64,000 nt of DNA from Lysobacter panacisoli (GCF_009765165.1 NZ_VLNU01000001.1:2796247-2860246), one strand, 5' to 3'; shown: positions 27,002 to 35,590, counted from the first letter of the stretch. Notes: generated by a model from the sequence alone, not told the origin. Program-made: numbers and translations.

Positions 27002-27618
27002 AGCGTGCGTTCCGGAACGGTGATGACGTCGCCCGGCGCCACCTTGAAGTTCGTGGTGAGGTCGCCGTCCTCGAGGATGTGGTCCAGGCGCACCGCGTAG
27101 CTGCGCGTGCCTCCGCCGGTCTTGCGATAGAGGTCGGACTTCGCCGGCGCGGCGAACTCGGTCACGCCGCCAGCGGCGAGCACGGCATCGAGCACCGTCA
27201 TGCCCTGACGGAACGGGATCGAGATCGGCTGGCGCACCGCACCGGTCACGCGCACGCGCGAGAGGTACTCATGGCTGCGCAGGTCGGTGAGGATCACCGC
27301 CACCTGCGGATCGCGCACGTAGACGGCGAGCTTGGTCTGGATTTCCTTGGCGACTTCGCCCGGCGTACGGCCGCCGGCCGCGACGTCGCCAACCAGTGGC
27401 ACCGAGATCTTGCCGTCCGGGCGCACCGGGACGGTGATGCCGAGTTCGGGATTGCGCCACACCGAGACCTGCACGATGTCGTCGATGCCGATCTGGTAGG
27501 CATCGACCAGGTTCTCGCTCTCCGCCGGCGGCGGCGCACCGGCGCTACCGCCGGACGACGCGCACGCGGAGAGGACGATCGCCAGGGCGATGGTGGTTAC
27601 GAGGCGGAACAGTGGCAT
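26998..27618 (-). CDS. Polysaccharide export lipoprotein (Wza-like, short form); first gene of EPS operon
   Basis: The product is 206 residues from ATG 27618, preceded by a GGGGG ribosome site; the frame is open 20 codons further up, but the lipoprotein signal starts here. The lipobox is LSAC (Cys about residue 19). A poly-export domain (YQIGIDDIVQVSVW) and one SLBB domain (VRVTGAVRQPISIPF) follow. It lacks the extra SLBB repeat and the C-terminal amphipathic helix that forms the E. coli Wza pore, so another protein, perhaps the barrel at 23270-24628, must span the outer membrane. The operon promoter should lie in the 263 bp upstream. Confidence 0.9.
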   Translation of the reverse strand: MPLFRLVTTIALAIVLSACASSGGSAGAPPPAESENLVDAYQIGIDDIVQVSVWRNPELGITVPVRPDGKISVPLVGDVAAGGRTPGEVAKEIQTKLAVYVRDPQVAVILTDLRSHEYLSRVRVTGAVRQPISIPFRQGMTVLDAVLAAGGVTEFAAPAKSDLYRKTGGGTRSYAVRLDHILEDGDLTTNFKVAPGDVITVPERTL

Positions 27619-27881
27619 GTCGGAAACCCCCTTGCATCTCGATATCCAGCAACGCGACGGAGGCCGCGATCCGGCCATCTGGACGTGCCGCGCCGCCTGT
27701 CGGAAGGCTCGCCGGATTGGGCTGCCGGAATTCGCCGCGTCCTGCGTTCCAAGACACAGGACACCGGAGGGAACCGGCGTCCGGGGAGCAACCTGCGCAT
27801 GCCGGCAGGGTGCATGTGCACAGCGGATGCGCGTGGGCGCGTTCGCGGTGCGTCGTCCTGTCAGGGTAGGGGCGTCATTCG
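27619..27881. promoter_or_regulatory. Divergent control region between EPS operon and galE
   Basis: These 263 bp separate the leftward EPS operon from rightward galE and must carry both promoters. I find no convincing -35/-10 pair by eye. A 6-bp inverted repeat, GTCCTG (27739-27744) and CAGGAC (27757-27762), with centres about 18 bp apart, is a candidate operator. No riboswitch is evident. Confidence 0.35.
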
Positions 27882-28967
27882 ATGCGAATCCTCGTATGCG
27901 GTGGAGCCGGTTACATCGGCAGCCACACCTGCGTGACGCTGGCCGAGCGCGGCCACCATGTCGTCATCGCTGACAGCGGTGTCAACAGTTCGCCGCGCGT
28001 GGTGCCGCGACTGCAGCGGCTGATCGGCACGCCTGTGCCGGTGCATCGCGTGGACATGCGCGATCGCCAGGCGCTGGGTGCGCTGTTCGCGGCGTACCGT
28101 TTCGACGCAGTGCTGCATTTCGCCGCGCTCAAGGCGGTCGGCGATTCCTGCCGTCGTCCGCTGGAGTATTTCGACAACAACATCAGCGGCACCATCGTGC
28201 TGTTGCAGACGATGCAGCAGGCCGGCGTGCGCCGTCTCGTGTTCAGCTCATCGGCCACTGTGTACGGCGAGCCGGCACAGGTTCCGGTGCGCGAGGACGC
28301 GGGCCTGCAGGTGATGAATCCGTATGGACGCACCAAGCTGGTCGCCGAACAGCTGATCGGCGACCTGTGCCAGTCCGATCCGGAATTCCGCGCGGCCAAC
28401 CTGCGCTACTTCAATCCGGTCGGCGCGCACGCCTCGGGGCTGATCGGCGAGGATCCGTGCGGCGAACCGAACAACCTGATGCCCTACATCTGCCAGGTCG
28501 CGGTCGGACTGCGCGATCGCCTGCGCGTGTTCGGCGGTGATTACCCGACCGTCGACGGTACCGGTGTGCGCGACTACATCCACGTCGTCGACCTTGCCCG
28601 CGCGCACGTCGATGCGCTGGAATGCATGGCGCGCGCGGATCGCAGCTTCACCGTCAACCTCGGCACCGGTCGCGGCGTGAGCGTGCTGGAACTGGTTCAC
28701 GCGTTCGAACGCGCTTGCGGGCGAACGATTCCGTACGAGATCGTCGAACGCCGCAGCGGCGACGCCGCCGCCGTGTTCGCCGATCCGGGGCTGGCGCACG
28801 AACTGCTCGGCTGGCGCGCGGAACACGACGTCGACGACATGTGCCGGGATGCGTGGCGCTGGCAGTCGATGAACCCGGATGGCTATCGCTCCGCATCGCG
28901 CCGGGTCGCGGTGCCGCGCGTGCGACGCACGCGTGCGGACGGAATGCTGGCACCGGCGCGCGCTTGA
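27882..28967 (+). CDS. galE: UDP-glucose 4-epimerase
   Basis: The product is 361 residues of the extended SDR family, interconverting UDP-glucose and UDP-galactose (possibly the GlcNAc forms). The NAD site GGAGYIGS is at residues 7-14, the catalytic Ser in SSSATVYGEP, the YxxxK pair in YGRTK, and the substrate region RYFNPVGAHASGLIGEDP. The usual end (NPDGY) is followed by about 22 extra basic residues. It probably supplies galactose-type donors to the divergent polysaccharide operon. Confidence 0.93.
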   Translation: MRILVCGGAGYIGSHTCVTLAERGHHVVIADSGVNSSPRVVPRLQRLIGTPVPVHRVDMRDRQALGALFAAYRFDAVLHFAALKAVGDSCRRPLEYFDNNISGTIVLLQTMQQAGVRRLVFSSSATVYGEPAQVPVREDAGLQVMNPYGRTKLVAEQLIGDLCQSDPEFRAANLRYFNPVGAHASGLIGEDPCGEPNNLMPYICQVAVGLRDRLRVFGGDYPTVDGTGVRDYIHVVDLARAHVDALECMARADRSFTVNLGTGRGVSVLELVHAFERACGRTIPYEIVERRSGDAAAVFADPGLAHELLGWRAEHDVDDMCRDAWRWQSMNPDGYRSASRRVAVPRVRRTRADGMLAPARA

Positions 28968-28989
28968 GCGCGCTTCGTCGAAGCGCGCT
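28967..28989. terminator. Perfect 11-bp inverted repeat between galE and the convergent gene
   Basis: AGCGCGCTTCG (28967-28977) and CGAAGCGCGCT (28979-28989) are exact inverted copies around one base; the repeat starts at the last base of the galE stop. It has no long T-run, so it may be a weak bidirectional terminator or transcript-end hairpin between galE and the leftward gene ending at 29005. Confidence 0.45.
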
Positions 28990-29004
28990 TACCACACCTG
29001 AGTC

Positions 29005-30801
29005 CTAATCCGATCCGCTGGCGCCGCTCGCGGCGATGGCCTTGTCTTCATCGCCGGCGAGCGCCTGCTGCAGGCCATCGCGCAGTTGCGCGGGCTTGCC
29101 GATCGAATTCCACACCGGTTCGCGGCCGAAGCGGACGAAGTAGGTGGACAGGAACGCAGGCGATCGGTCGGGCAGCGTGGCGAACAGGTCCGGTTCGAAA
29201 TTGCCGTCCGCGGCCGGTGCGCCATAGCCCATCAGCGTGAGCAGCGTCGGATAAATGTTGAAATGACCGGCCTTGTCCTGGTTGCGTTGCGCGGCTTCGC
29301 GCAGGCGTGCGGACAGTTGCGGATGGCGCGTGACGGCGGCCAGCGGCACGCGTCCTTCGCCGGGCGAGGCGGGGCCGATGGTGCAGTGCGTCTGCATGCC
29401 GGCGCTGCCGTCTTCGTGGAAATTCTGGCCGTGGTCGGCGGTGTAGAGGATCAGCGTTTCTTCCAGCGCAATGCCCGACAGCGCCTCGCGGAAGAACGTG
29501 CGCGTGTTCCATGCCACGCAGTTGCGGTAGCTGTTGACCTGGCGCCAGCGCTGCTCGGCGTTCTCGGCGAGCCGGTAACCGGAATCGTCCGGGTCGACTT
29601 CGTTGGAGAAGTACGTGCGGTCCATCGTCGGCGAGTACAGCGTCGCGTCTGCCGGGTACTTGCCTTCGTATGGGAAGTGGCAGCCCATCTTGTTGACGTA
29701 GATGAAGCTGGGGCGCTCGCGCGCGAGCATGCGGTTGAGCAGGCGGCCTGCCTCGACATCGCGGCGTTCGGGCGCGAAGCCGGTATCGACCTGCACGAAC
29801 TCGTCGATCTCGGCGACTTCGCGCTCGTCCATGAAGTTCTGCAGCTTGCCGCCCTCGCGCTGCGCGTCGAGGTAGATGGTGCGGTAGCCGGCCTGCGCCG
29901 CGTAGCGCCAGAACGAGGGATTGACCTGCAGGTCGCGCAGGTAGCTGTCGCGCGTGACGCCGTAGCGCACGCTGGCGTTGGACGTGGACGAGCAGTTGGC
30001 CGAGGACGCCGCGACGCCGAAATTGAACAGCGCGGCGCCGAGCGGACGCAGGCCGGTTTCCACGCCGTCGTCGACGTTGAGGTCCACGTAGTCGCCGCGC
30101 ACGCTTTCGTCCATCACCAGCACCACGTGCCGCAGCGGACGCGTGCCCGCGTGGCGACGGGCGATGTCCTCGCGTTGCGGCGCGGCCGGCGCCAGCAGTT
30201 TCTCGGCACCCAGCACCGTCGCGAAGGCGGCCGGGTTGTACTGGCCCGGGAAGCCGTTGGAGCCTTCGCCGCCGCGCAGGTACAGGATGCCGGCGATCGC
30301 CAGCACCGGCAGCAGCTGCAGCACGCCGGCATTGCGCGCCAGCAGGCGCGGCAGGCGGAATCGGATGGACGAGGCTTCCAGCCACGGCGGCAGGTTGATC
30401 GCGACCACGCCCAGCAGCGACCACGCCGCCGCTTCGATCACTTCCGCATCGTGGAAGCCCGTCAGGTTGCCGATGAAGCCGATCAGGCCCAGCAGCTGTT
30501 CGAACTCGGTCAGGCCCAGGTGGCGCGAGGAAATCAGCGCGTGCGCCAGGTTGAAGGTGCTGCACAGGAAGAAGACCGCGCTCCACACGACACGCGCGAG
30601 CGGGCGCGCGTGGAACGCGAGTACCAGCATCGACAGCACGCACAACAGCCAGACCGCGGCGAACACCGCCAGGCCGGGTTGCAGCCCGATGTGGGCCACG
30701 CGCTCGGCCAGCATGCGGTTGGTGCCGAGCAGATAGACCGCGATCAGGACCAGCTTGACGGCGATCCATACCGCCGGTGCCTTGACGATCCATCTGCCCA
30801 T
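29005..30801 (-). CDS. Inner-membrane phosphoethanolamine transferase-like (alkaline phosphatase/sulfatase fold)
   Basis: The product is 598 residues with about five N-terminal membrane helices (residues 9-180) and a periplasmic hydrolase domain. Metal and nucleophile regions are MDESVRGDY, NCSSTSNASVRYG (candidate Ser/Thr nucleophile) and ILYTADHGQNFHED with the late Asp-His pair. The domain order is that of EptA/Cpt-type transferases that move phosphoethanolamine from phosphatidylethanolamine to lipid A or glycans, but similarity in the helices is not strong, and a phosphoglycerol transferase or sulfatase role is possible. It converges on galE; 178 bp upstream separate it from the next gene in the same direction. 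Confidence 0.72.
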   Translation of the reverse strand: MGRWIVKAPAVWIAVKLVLIAVYLLGTNRMLAERVAHIGLQPGLAVFAAVWLLCVLSMLVLAFHARPLARVVWSAVFFLCSTFNLAHALISSRHLGLTEFEQLLGLIGFIGNLTGFHDAEVIEAAAWSLLGVVAINLPPWLEASSIRFRLPRLLARNAGVLQLLPVLAIAGILYLRGGEGSNGFPGQYNPAAFATVLGAEKLLAPAAPQREDIARRHAGTRPLRHVVLVMDESVRGDYVDLNVDDGVETGLRPLGAALFNFGVAASSANCSSTSNASVRYGVTRDSYLRDLQVNPSFWRYAAQAGYRTIYLDAQREGGKLQNFMDEREVAEIDEFVQVDTGFAPERRDVEAGRLLNRMLARERPSFIYVNKMGCHFPYEGKYPADATLYSPTMDRTYFSNEVDPDDSGYRLAENAEQRWRQVNSYRNCVAWNTRTFFREALSGIALEETLILYTADHGQNFHEDGSAGMQTHCTIGPASPGEGRVPLAAVTRHPQLSARLREAAQRNQDKAGHFNIYPTLLTLMGYGAPAADGNFEPDLFATLPDRSPAFLSTYFVRFGREPVWNSIGKPAQLRDGLQQALAGDEDKAIAASGASGSD

Positions 30802-30979
30802 TCGATCGAGCCCCCCGTGGTGCGCGCCCCCGCGACGGCGGGACCGCTTGGTCAGCCCGGCTGCGTTGGCCGGGATCCGGCCCGTCCCCTCGTCGTACGA
30901 CGGGAAGACGGTCCTCGTTCTGGGGGAACGCAGATCGGCGGCCGGTACGGTCGCGCCGGTGACAAACGGTGGTGGGACG

Positions 30980-31831
30980 TCAGTTGATCAGGACGGCGGC
31001 GACCGCCTGCGGCTGCTTCATCCACGCGTAATGGTCCGCGCGCGTGCCCAGCGCGGCCGCGCCGAGCACATCGACGCGCGTCGCGCTGCGGCGCAGCTTG
31101 GACAGCAGGAAGCGCAGCGAGGATTCCGGGCCGAGCCAGTCGCTGTCGAGCACGACCGCGTGCGCATCGATCGCGAGCGCGGCCATCGCCGCTTCCAGGT
31201 CGACGTCGATGCCGGCACCGGCGTAACGACCGCTCAGGCCGGTACGGCTCCAGTCGCGGATGACGCCGCGCGCTTCCTGTCCGCCGAAACCGATGCGGCG
31301 ACCGGGCAGGGCGCCGTGGTGATCGGCCAGCCACGCGAGGAAGCGGTAGACGAACGGCAGCCACCAGCGCGTGCGCAGCGGGAACGCGCGCCAGTACGGC
31401 GCACCGCTGCCGACCAGCCACAGCCGTTGCGCCGATCCCGGCGCGAGGCCGAGCCGGCAGCAGGCGAGCTGTCCACCGAGGCTGTGTCCGCCGACGATCC
31501 GTGGTGCGCCGGGCGCGTGCTGTTCGACCAGCGCTTCGCTGGCGGGAACGTCGAGCGTGAGGAGCTCGCGATAGCCCCAGTCGCTGTCGCGCGTCGCCCG
31601 CAGCGAACTGGAACCGCCGCCGCGCCATTCGTGCAGGAACACCGCGATGCCACGCGCGGCGAGCTCATCGGCGAAGGGAATGTAATGCTTCGAGGCGATG
31701 CCCAGCGCGGGCAGCCACAGCAGGCTCGCGCGCGGTGCCGTGGGCACGCGCGCGATCACCTGGTAACGATGGCCGTCGGCGCTTTCGGCGTCGAGTTCGA
31801 GCGATCGCACGGTCTTGGTCACGTCATCCAT
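30980..31831 (-). CDS. Alpha/beta hydrolase (serine hydrolase)
   Basis: The product is 283 residues from ATG 31831, 8 nt inside the end of thiD. Fold markers are LLWLPALGIASKHYIPFADELAARG, the nucleophile elbow GGHSLGG and a late His in TRADHYAWMKQP. The first motif resembles predicted lipases/esterases of the YheT/DUF-type seen next to core genes in Xanthomonadaceae. No signal peptide; substrate unknown. It is translationally coupled to thiD. Confidence 0.8.
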   Translation of the reverse strand: MDDVTKTVRSLELDAESADGHRYQVIARVPTAPRASLLWLPALGIASKHYIPFADELAARGIAVFLHEWRGGGSSSLRATRDSDWGYRELLTLDVPASEALVEQHAPGAPRIVGGHSLGGQLACCRLGLAPGSAQRLWLVGSGAPYWRAFPLRTRWWLPFVYRFLAWLADHHGALPGRRIGFGGQEARGVIRDWSRTGLSGRYAGAGIDVDLEAAMAALAIDAHAVVLDSDWLGPESSLRFLLSKLRRSATRVDVLGAAALGTRADHYAWMKQPQAVAAVLIN

Positions 31832-32642
31832 GCGCGCCGGCTCCGAAGTGGTCGAGGACGAGGACGTCGCCGCGCCCGGGGCGGTAGCCGCCGCGCAGCG
31901 CCGCATGCACGTAGTCGGCCGCACCCTCGCAGCTGCGGCGCAGGTCGTGGCCCAGGCACAGCCGCGCCGCGACCGCGGACGCGAGCGTGCAGCCGGTGCC
32001 GTGCGCGTCCACCTGCAGGCGCGGGTGTGCGAAGCCGTGCACCGTGTCGCCGTCGGCGAACAGATCGACGACTTCACCGTTTGCAGCGGCCGGCAGGTGG
32101 CCGCCCTTGAGCAGCACCGCGCGCGCGCCGAGTGCGCGCAGCGCGTCGAGCGCGGCATGCATCGCGTCGAGGTCGTCGATGCCGCGGCCGATCAGCAGTT
32201 CTGCTTCCGGCAGGTTGGGCGTGACCAGCGTCGCCATCGGGATCAACCGCGTGCGCAGCGCGTCGAGTGCGCTTGCTTCGAGCAGGCGCGCGCCGGAGGT
32301 GGACACCATCACCGGGTCCAGCACCACGTGCGCGGGGCGGTAATGCGCGAGCGCGTCGGCGACGGCGTGGATCACCTCCGCGTTGGCGAGCATGCCCAGC
32401 TTCACCGCGCCGATGGCGAAATCGTCGAAGCAGGCGTCGATCTGCGCGCGCAGGAAGCCGACGTCGGGCACGTGCACCGCGGTGACGCCGCGCGTGTGCT
32501 GCGCGGTGAGCGCGGCGATCGCGCTGAGGCCGTGCACGCGATGCGCGGCGAAGGTCTTCAGGTCGGCCTGGATGCCGGCACCGCCGCCGGAGTCGGAGCC
32601 GGCGATGGTCAGCGCGCAGGGCGGGAGGGTGGCGTCGTTCAT
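31824..32642 (-). CDS. thiD: Hydroxymethylpyrimidine/phosphomethylpyrimidine kinase
   Basis: The product is 272 residues, a single-domain ribokinase-fold enzyme that phosphorylates HMP and HMP-P in thiamine synthesis. Signatures are IAGSDSGGGAGIQADLKTF, DPVMVSTSGARLL, TPNLPEAELL, the KGGH region and GTGCTLASAVAA with the catalytic Asp area. The start overlaps the DUF1275 stop by 4 nt. No other thi gene and no TPP riboswitch is seen in the upstream 257 bp, so thiamine control is not evident here. Confidence 0.93.
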   Translation of the reverse strand: MNDATLPPCALTIAGSDSGGGAGIQADLKTFAAHRVHGLSAIAALTAQHTRGVTAVHVPDVGFLRAQIDACFDDFAIGAVKLGMLANAEVIHAVADALAHYRPAHVVLDPVMVSTSGARLLEASALDALRTRLIPMATLVTPNLPEAELLIGRGIDDLDAMHAALDALRALGARAVLLKGGHLPAAANGEVVDLFADGDTVHGFAHPRLQVDAHGTGCTLASAVAARLCLGHDLRRSCEGAADYVHAALRGGYRPGRGDVLVLDHFGAGAHG

Positions 32643-33319
32643 GGCGACAGTGTGCCTGCCGGACCGCGACGGTGGCGATAGGCGGCGTAGGCCACGCCAG
32701 TGACGCCGGTGAGCAGCGCGGGCAGGTACAGCGTGCGGTAGGCGAAATGCGGGAACAGCAGCGCGCCGATCACGCCGCCGGCGAGGAAGCCGCCGATGAT
32801 CGCCAGGCACAGCCACAGGCGGCGCGGTTCCGCGTGCACGCCGCGCAGGCGATGGCCGAGGAACACGCCCAGGTCGGTGAACATGCCTGTGAGGTGCGAG
32901 GTGCGCACGAGCGCGCCGCTGTAGGTCGCGGTCATCGCGTTCTGCAGGCCGCAGGCCATCGCCGCGAGCGCGGCGCCGGCGATCTGCTGGCGTTCGAACA
33001 GCGGCACCGCCGTTGCGAGCAGGATGGCTTCGATCGCGAGCGCGACGCCGTAGCGGCGCCCGAGTCGCAGCGTGCTGTCCTGGATGATGAAACCGCTGAG
33101 CACGGCGCCGCCGACGAATGACAGCACGACGATCAGCAGGTGCCAGCTCGATCGCGCATCGCCATGCGCGATCGCCGCGCCGAGCAGGGTGGTGGTGCCG
33201 GTGAGGTGCGTCACGGCCTGGTGTTCGAAGCCGAGGTAGCCGACGACGTTCACCATGCCCGCCACCAGCGCGAGGCTGGCGGCGCCGACCCAGACCCAGG
33301 TGGGCAATCGCGTGATCAA
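32639..33319 (-). CDS. DUF1275 (YoaK-family) membrane protein
   Basis: The product is about 226 residues with six hydrophobic helices; markers are GMVNVVGYLGFEHQAVTHLTG, the central GLQNAMTATYSGALVRTSHLTG and FLAGGVIGALLF. The function of the family is not established. I chose the TTG at 33319 because GAGG lies six bases before it and the membrane domain starts there; no nearby ATG is in frame, and upstream codons run into the repeat at 33391-33536. The stop overlaps the thiD start. Confidence 0.75.
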   Translation of the reverse strand: MITRLPTWVWVGAASLALVAGMVNVVGYLGFEHQAVTHLTGTTTLLGAAIAHGDARSSWHLLIVVLSFVGGAVLSGFIIQDSTLRLGRRYGVALAIEAILLATAVPLFERQQIAGAALAAMACGLQNAMTATYSGALVRTSHLTGMFTDLGVFLGHRLRGVHAEPRRLWLCLAIIGGFLAGGVIGALLFPHFAYRTLYLPALLTGVTGVAYAAYRHRRGPAGTLSP

Positions 33320-33390
33320 CGGAGGCCTCGGCTCGGCGTGTGTGTGGAGGGCATTGTGCAATGGAGGTTGGAGAGCATGTTTGCTTCCAC

Positions 33391-33536
33391 CTCTCCCCTT
33401 GCGGCGACCGCAGGGAGTGCAGAGCTGAGAGGTCGCCATGCGCAGCATGGCGGGAGAGGGGGGGGCGCGAAGCGCGCGACTGCTGCGCGCACCCCTCTTC
33501 CGGCGCTTCGCGCCACCTTCTCCCGCAAGGGGAGAA
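33391..33536. repeat. Intergenic element with inverted terminal repeats (MITE/REP-like)
   Basis: CTCCCCTTGCGG (33393-33404) and its exact reverse complement CCGCAAGGGGAG (33523-33534) bound about 145 bp. Inside are further palindromic tracts (GGCGCTTCGCGCC and related, 33460-33515). It lies between phoH and the DUF1275 gene and encodes no protein. Sequences of this 'CTCTCCCCTTGCGG' form recur between genes in many Xanthomonadaceae and Burkholderiales. Confidence 0.6.
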
Positions 33537-33576
33537 GGGAAAATCAACAACGTGCACTGTGAGAGTGGTAGTCCCT

Positions 33577-34974
33577 TCAGAGCACCTCGGACGCGTAATC
33601 CGCCAGGCGCGAACGCTCGCCGCGACGCAGCGTCACGTGCGCGCTGTGCTCCCAGTTCTTGAAGCGGTCCACCGCATACGTCAGGCCCGAGGTTGTTTCG
33701 GTCAGGTACGGTGTGTCGATCTGCTCCACGTTGCCCAGGCACACGATCTTGGTACCGGGGCCGGCGCGGGTGATCAGCGTCTTCATCTGCTTCGGCGTGA
33801 GGTTCTGCGCCTCGTCGAGGATCAACCAGCGGCTGAGGAACGTGCGGCCGCGCATGAAGTTGAGCGACCGGATCTTGATGCGGCTGGCGAGCAGGTCGTT
33901 GGTCGCCGCGCGGCCCCAGCTGCCGCCTTCCTGGTTGTGGGTGAGCACTTCCAGGTTGTCGGTCAGCGCGCCCATCCACGGTGTCATCTTTTCCTCTTCG
34001 GTACCGGGCAGGAAGCCGATGTCCTCGCCCACGCTCACCGTCGCGCGGGTCATGATGATCTCGCGGTAGCGCTGCTGGTCCATCGTCTGCGCCAAGCCCG
34101 CGGCGAGCGCGAGCAGCGTCTTGCCGGTGCCGGCGGTGCCGAGCAGGGTGACGAAGTCGATCTCCGGGTCCATCAGCGCGTTGAGCGCGAAGTTCTGCTC
34201 ACGGTTGCGCGCGGCGATGCCCCACACCGCGTGCTGGTGGTGGCGGTAGTCGTCGACGATCTGCAGCACCACCTTCTCGTCGTTGAGGCGCGAGACCTTC
34301 ATCTCCGATTCGTCGTCGCCCGGCAGGAACAGGAACTGGTTCGGATGCCAGTCGTCGTTCTCCTGGCGGTTGATCTCATAGAAGGTGCGACCCTTCTCGG
34401 TCCACGACTTCAGGTCCTTGCCGTAGCGCTGCCAGAAATCCTCCGGCAGCGCGGTCGCGCCGGTGTAGAGCAGGCTGAAGTCGTCGAGCGCGCGGTCGTT
34501 CTCGTAGTCCTCCGACACGATCCCGGCGATCGACGCCTTGATGCGCAGGTTGATGTCCTTGGAGATGAACACCACCGGCACGCCGGGGTCGCTTTCCTTC
34601 AGCGAGAGGATCGACCCAAGGATGTGGTTGTCCGGGATCACCGCGCCGAAGCGGCGGCCGGCGTCGAAGTCGCGGGTCTGGAAACGCAGCTTGCCGATGC
34701 TCTGCGCGCCGCGCAGCTGCAGGCCCTGCGGTCGGCTGAGCGGGATGCCGGTGGAGATCTCGTCGGTGCCGGTGCCTTCGATCAGTTCGTTGAGGAACCG
34801 GCTCACCTGGCGCGCGTTGCGGCTGGCTTCGGAGTTGCCCTTCTTGGCGTTGTCGAGTTCCTCGATGACCTGCATGGGCAGGAAGACATCGTGCTCCTCG
34901 AATTTGAACAGCGCGGTCGGGTCGTGCATCAGGACGTTGGTGTCTAGCACGTAGATCCGCTTGCTTCTGGTCAT
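33577..34974 (-). CDS. PhoH-family protein with N-terminal PIN domain (PhoH2 type)
   Basis: The product is 465 residues from ATG 34974 (ribosome site GGAG just upstream; the open frame continues 25 codons further). The N-terminal PIN RNase domain begins YVLDTNVLMHDP with its acidic residues, and the C-terminal PhoH ATPase has Walker A LLGTAGTGKTLLAL and Walker B LILDEAQN. PIN-PhoH proteins act as ATP-driven RNA helicase/RNases in other bacteria. It follows bcp in the same direction, with 133 bp between them. Confidence 0.9.
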   Translation of the reverse strand: MTRSKRIYVLDTNVLMHDPTALFKFEEHDVFLPMQVIEELDNAKKGNSEASRNARQVSRFLNELIEGTGTDEISTGIPLSRPQGLQLRGAQSIGKLRFQTRDFDAGRRFGAVIPDNHILGSILSLKESDPGVPVVFISKDINLRIKASIAGIVSEDYENDRALDDFSLLYTGATALPEDFWQRYGKDLKSWTEKGRTFYEINRQENDDWHPNQFLFLPGDDESEMKVSRLNDEKVVLQIVDDYRHHQHAVWGIAARNREQNFALNALMDPEIDFVTLLGTAGTGKTLLALAAGLAQTMDQQRYREIIMTRATVSVGEDIGFLPGTEEEKMTPWMGALTDNLEVLTHNQEGGSWGRAATNDLLASRIKIRSLNFMRGRTFLSRWLILDEAQNLTPKQMKTLITRAGPGTKIVCLGNVEQIDTPYLTETTSGLTYAVDRFKNWEHSAHVTLRRGERSRLADYASEVL

Positions 34975-35107
34975 CGAACACTCCGATGCGGGTTGTGCGT
35001 GGAGAACGGACTGCGAAGGGGTGTTGCAAGGTGCGGGCCACGCGCGCACGGCGACGCTGCCGTGGCCCGCGGGGCGGGACGACAGGGCGAGGGGCGGGCG
35101 AGGTGGG

Positions 35108-35590
35108 TCACTGCGATGCGGCGGCCTTGAGGGCGTCGAGCACGGCTTGGGCGTGCCCGGGGACTTTCACCGGGCTCCATGACTGGGCGATGACGCCGTC
35201 GGGCGATATCAGGTAGGTGCTGCGCACGATGCCGAGCACCTTGCGGCCGTACATGTTCTTTTCCTTGATCACGCCGAACGCGTTGCACAGCGCTTCGTCG
35301 GCGTCGCTGACCAGGTCGAACTTGAATCCCTGCTTGGCGCAGAAGTTCTGGTGGGATTTGATCGAATCGCGCGAGACGCCCAGCACGGTCGCGCCGAGCT
35401 TGCGGAACTTCGGCAGCAGGGCGTTGAAGTCGATGCCTTCGGTGGTGCAGCCGGGCGTGCTGTCCTTCGGGTAGAAGTACAGCACCAGCCACTGCCCGGC
35501 GAAGTCCTTGAGCCGTGTGGTTTCGCCGCTGGACAGCGCCAGGGGCAGGGCGGAGACGTCTTTCGGGATTCGGTCGCCGGTGTCCAGCAT
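35108..35590 (-). CDS. bcp: Peroxiredoxin, BCP/PrxQ type
   Basis: The product is 160 residues, a thioredoxin-fold peroxidase reducing hydroperoxides. The peroxidatic Cys is residue 48 in STPGCTTEG. The resolving Cys of the E. coli type (five residues later) is absent, but Cys84 in NFCAKQGF fits the position used in Xylella/Xanthomonas PrxQ, where the pair forms an intramolecular disulfide. A purine-rich GAGAGAG site precedes ATG 35590. Order gcvR-bcp beside dapA-bamC is as in E. coli. Confidence 0.93.
   Translation of the reverse strand: MLDTGDRIPKDVSALPLALSSGETTRLKDFAGQWLVLYFYPKDSTPGCTTEGIDFNALLPKFRKLGATVLGVSRDSIKSHQNFCAKQGFKFDLVSDADEALCNAFGVIKEKNMYGRKVLGIVRSTYLISPDGVIAQSWSPVKVPGHAQAVLDALKAAASQ

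Noticed and set aside
27610..27640. Sigma-54-like TGGCAT...TTGCAT upstream of the EPS operon
   Set aside because: The GG and GC elements are about 20 bp apart instead of 10 and on the wrong strand for the operon.
32560..33576. TPP riboswitch before thiD
   Set aside because: No THI-box pattern seen; thiD is translationally coupled to the DUF1275 gene and the gap holds a repeat element.
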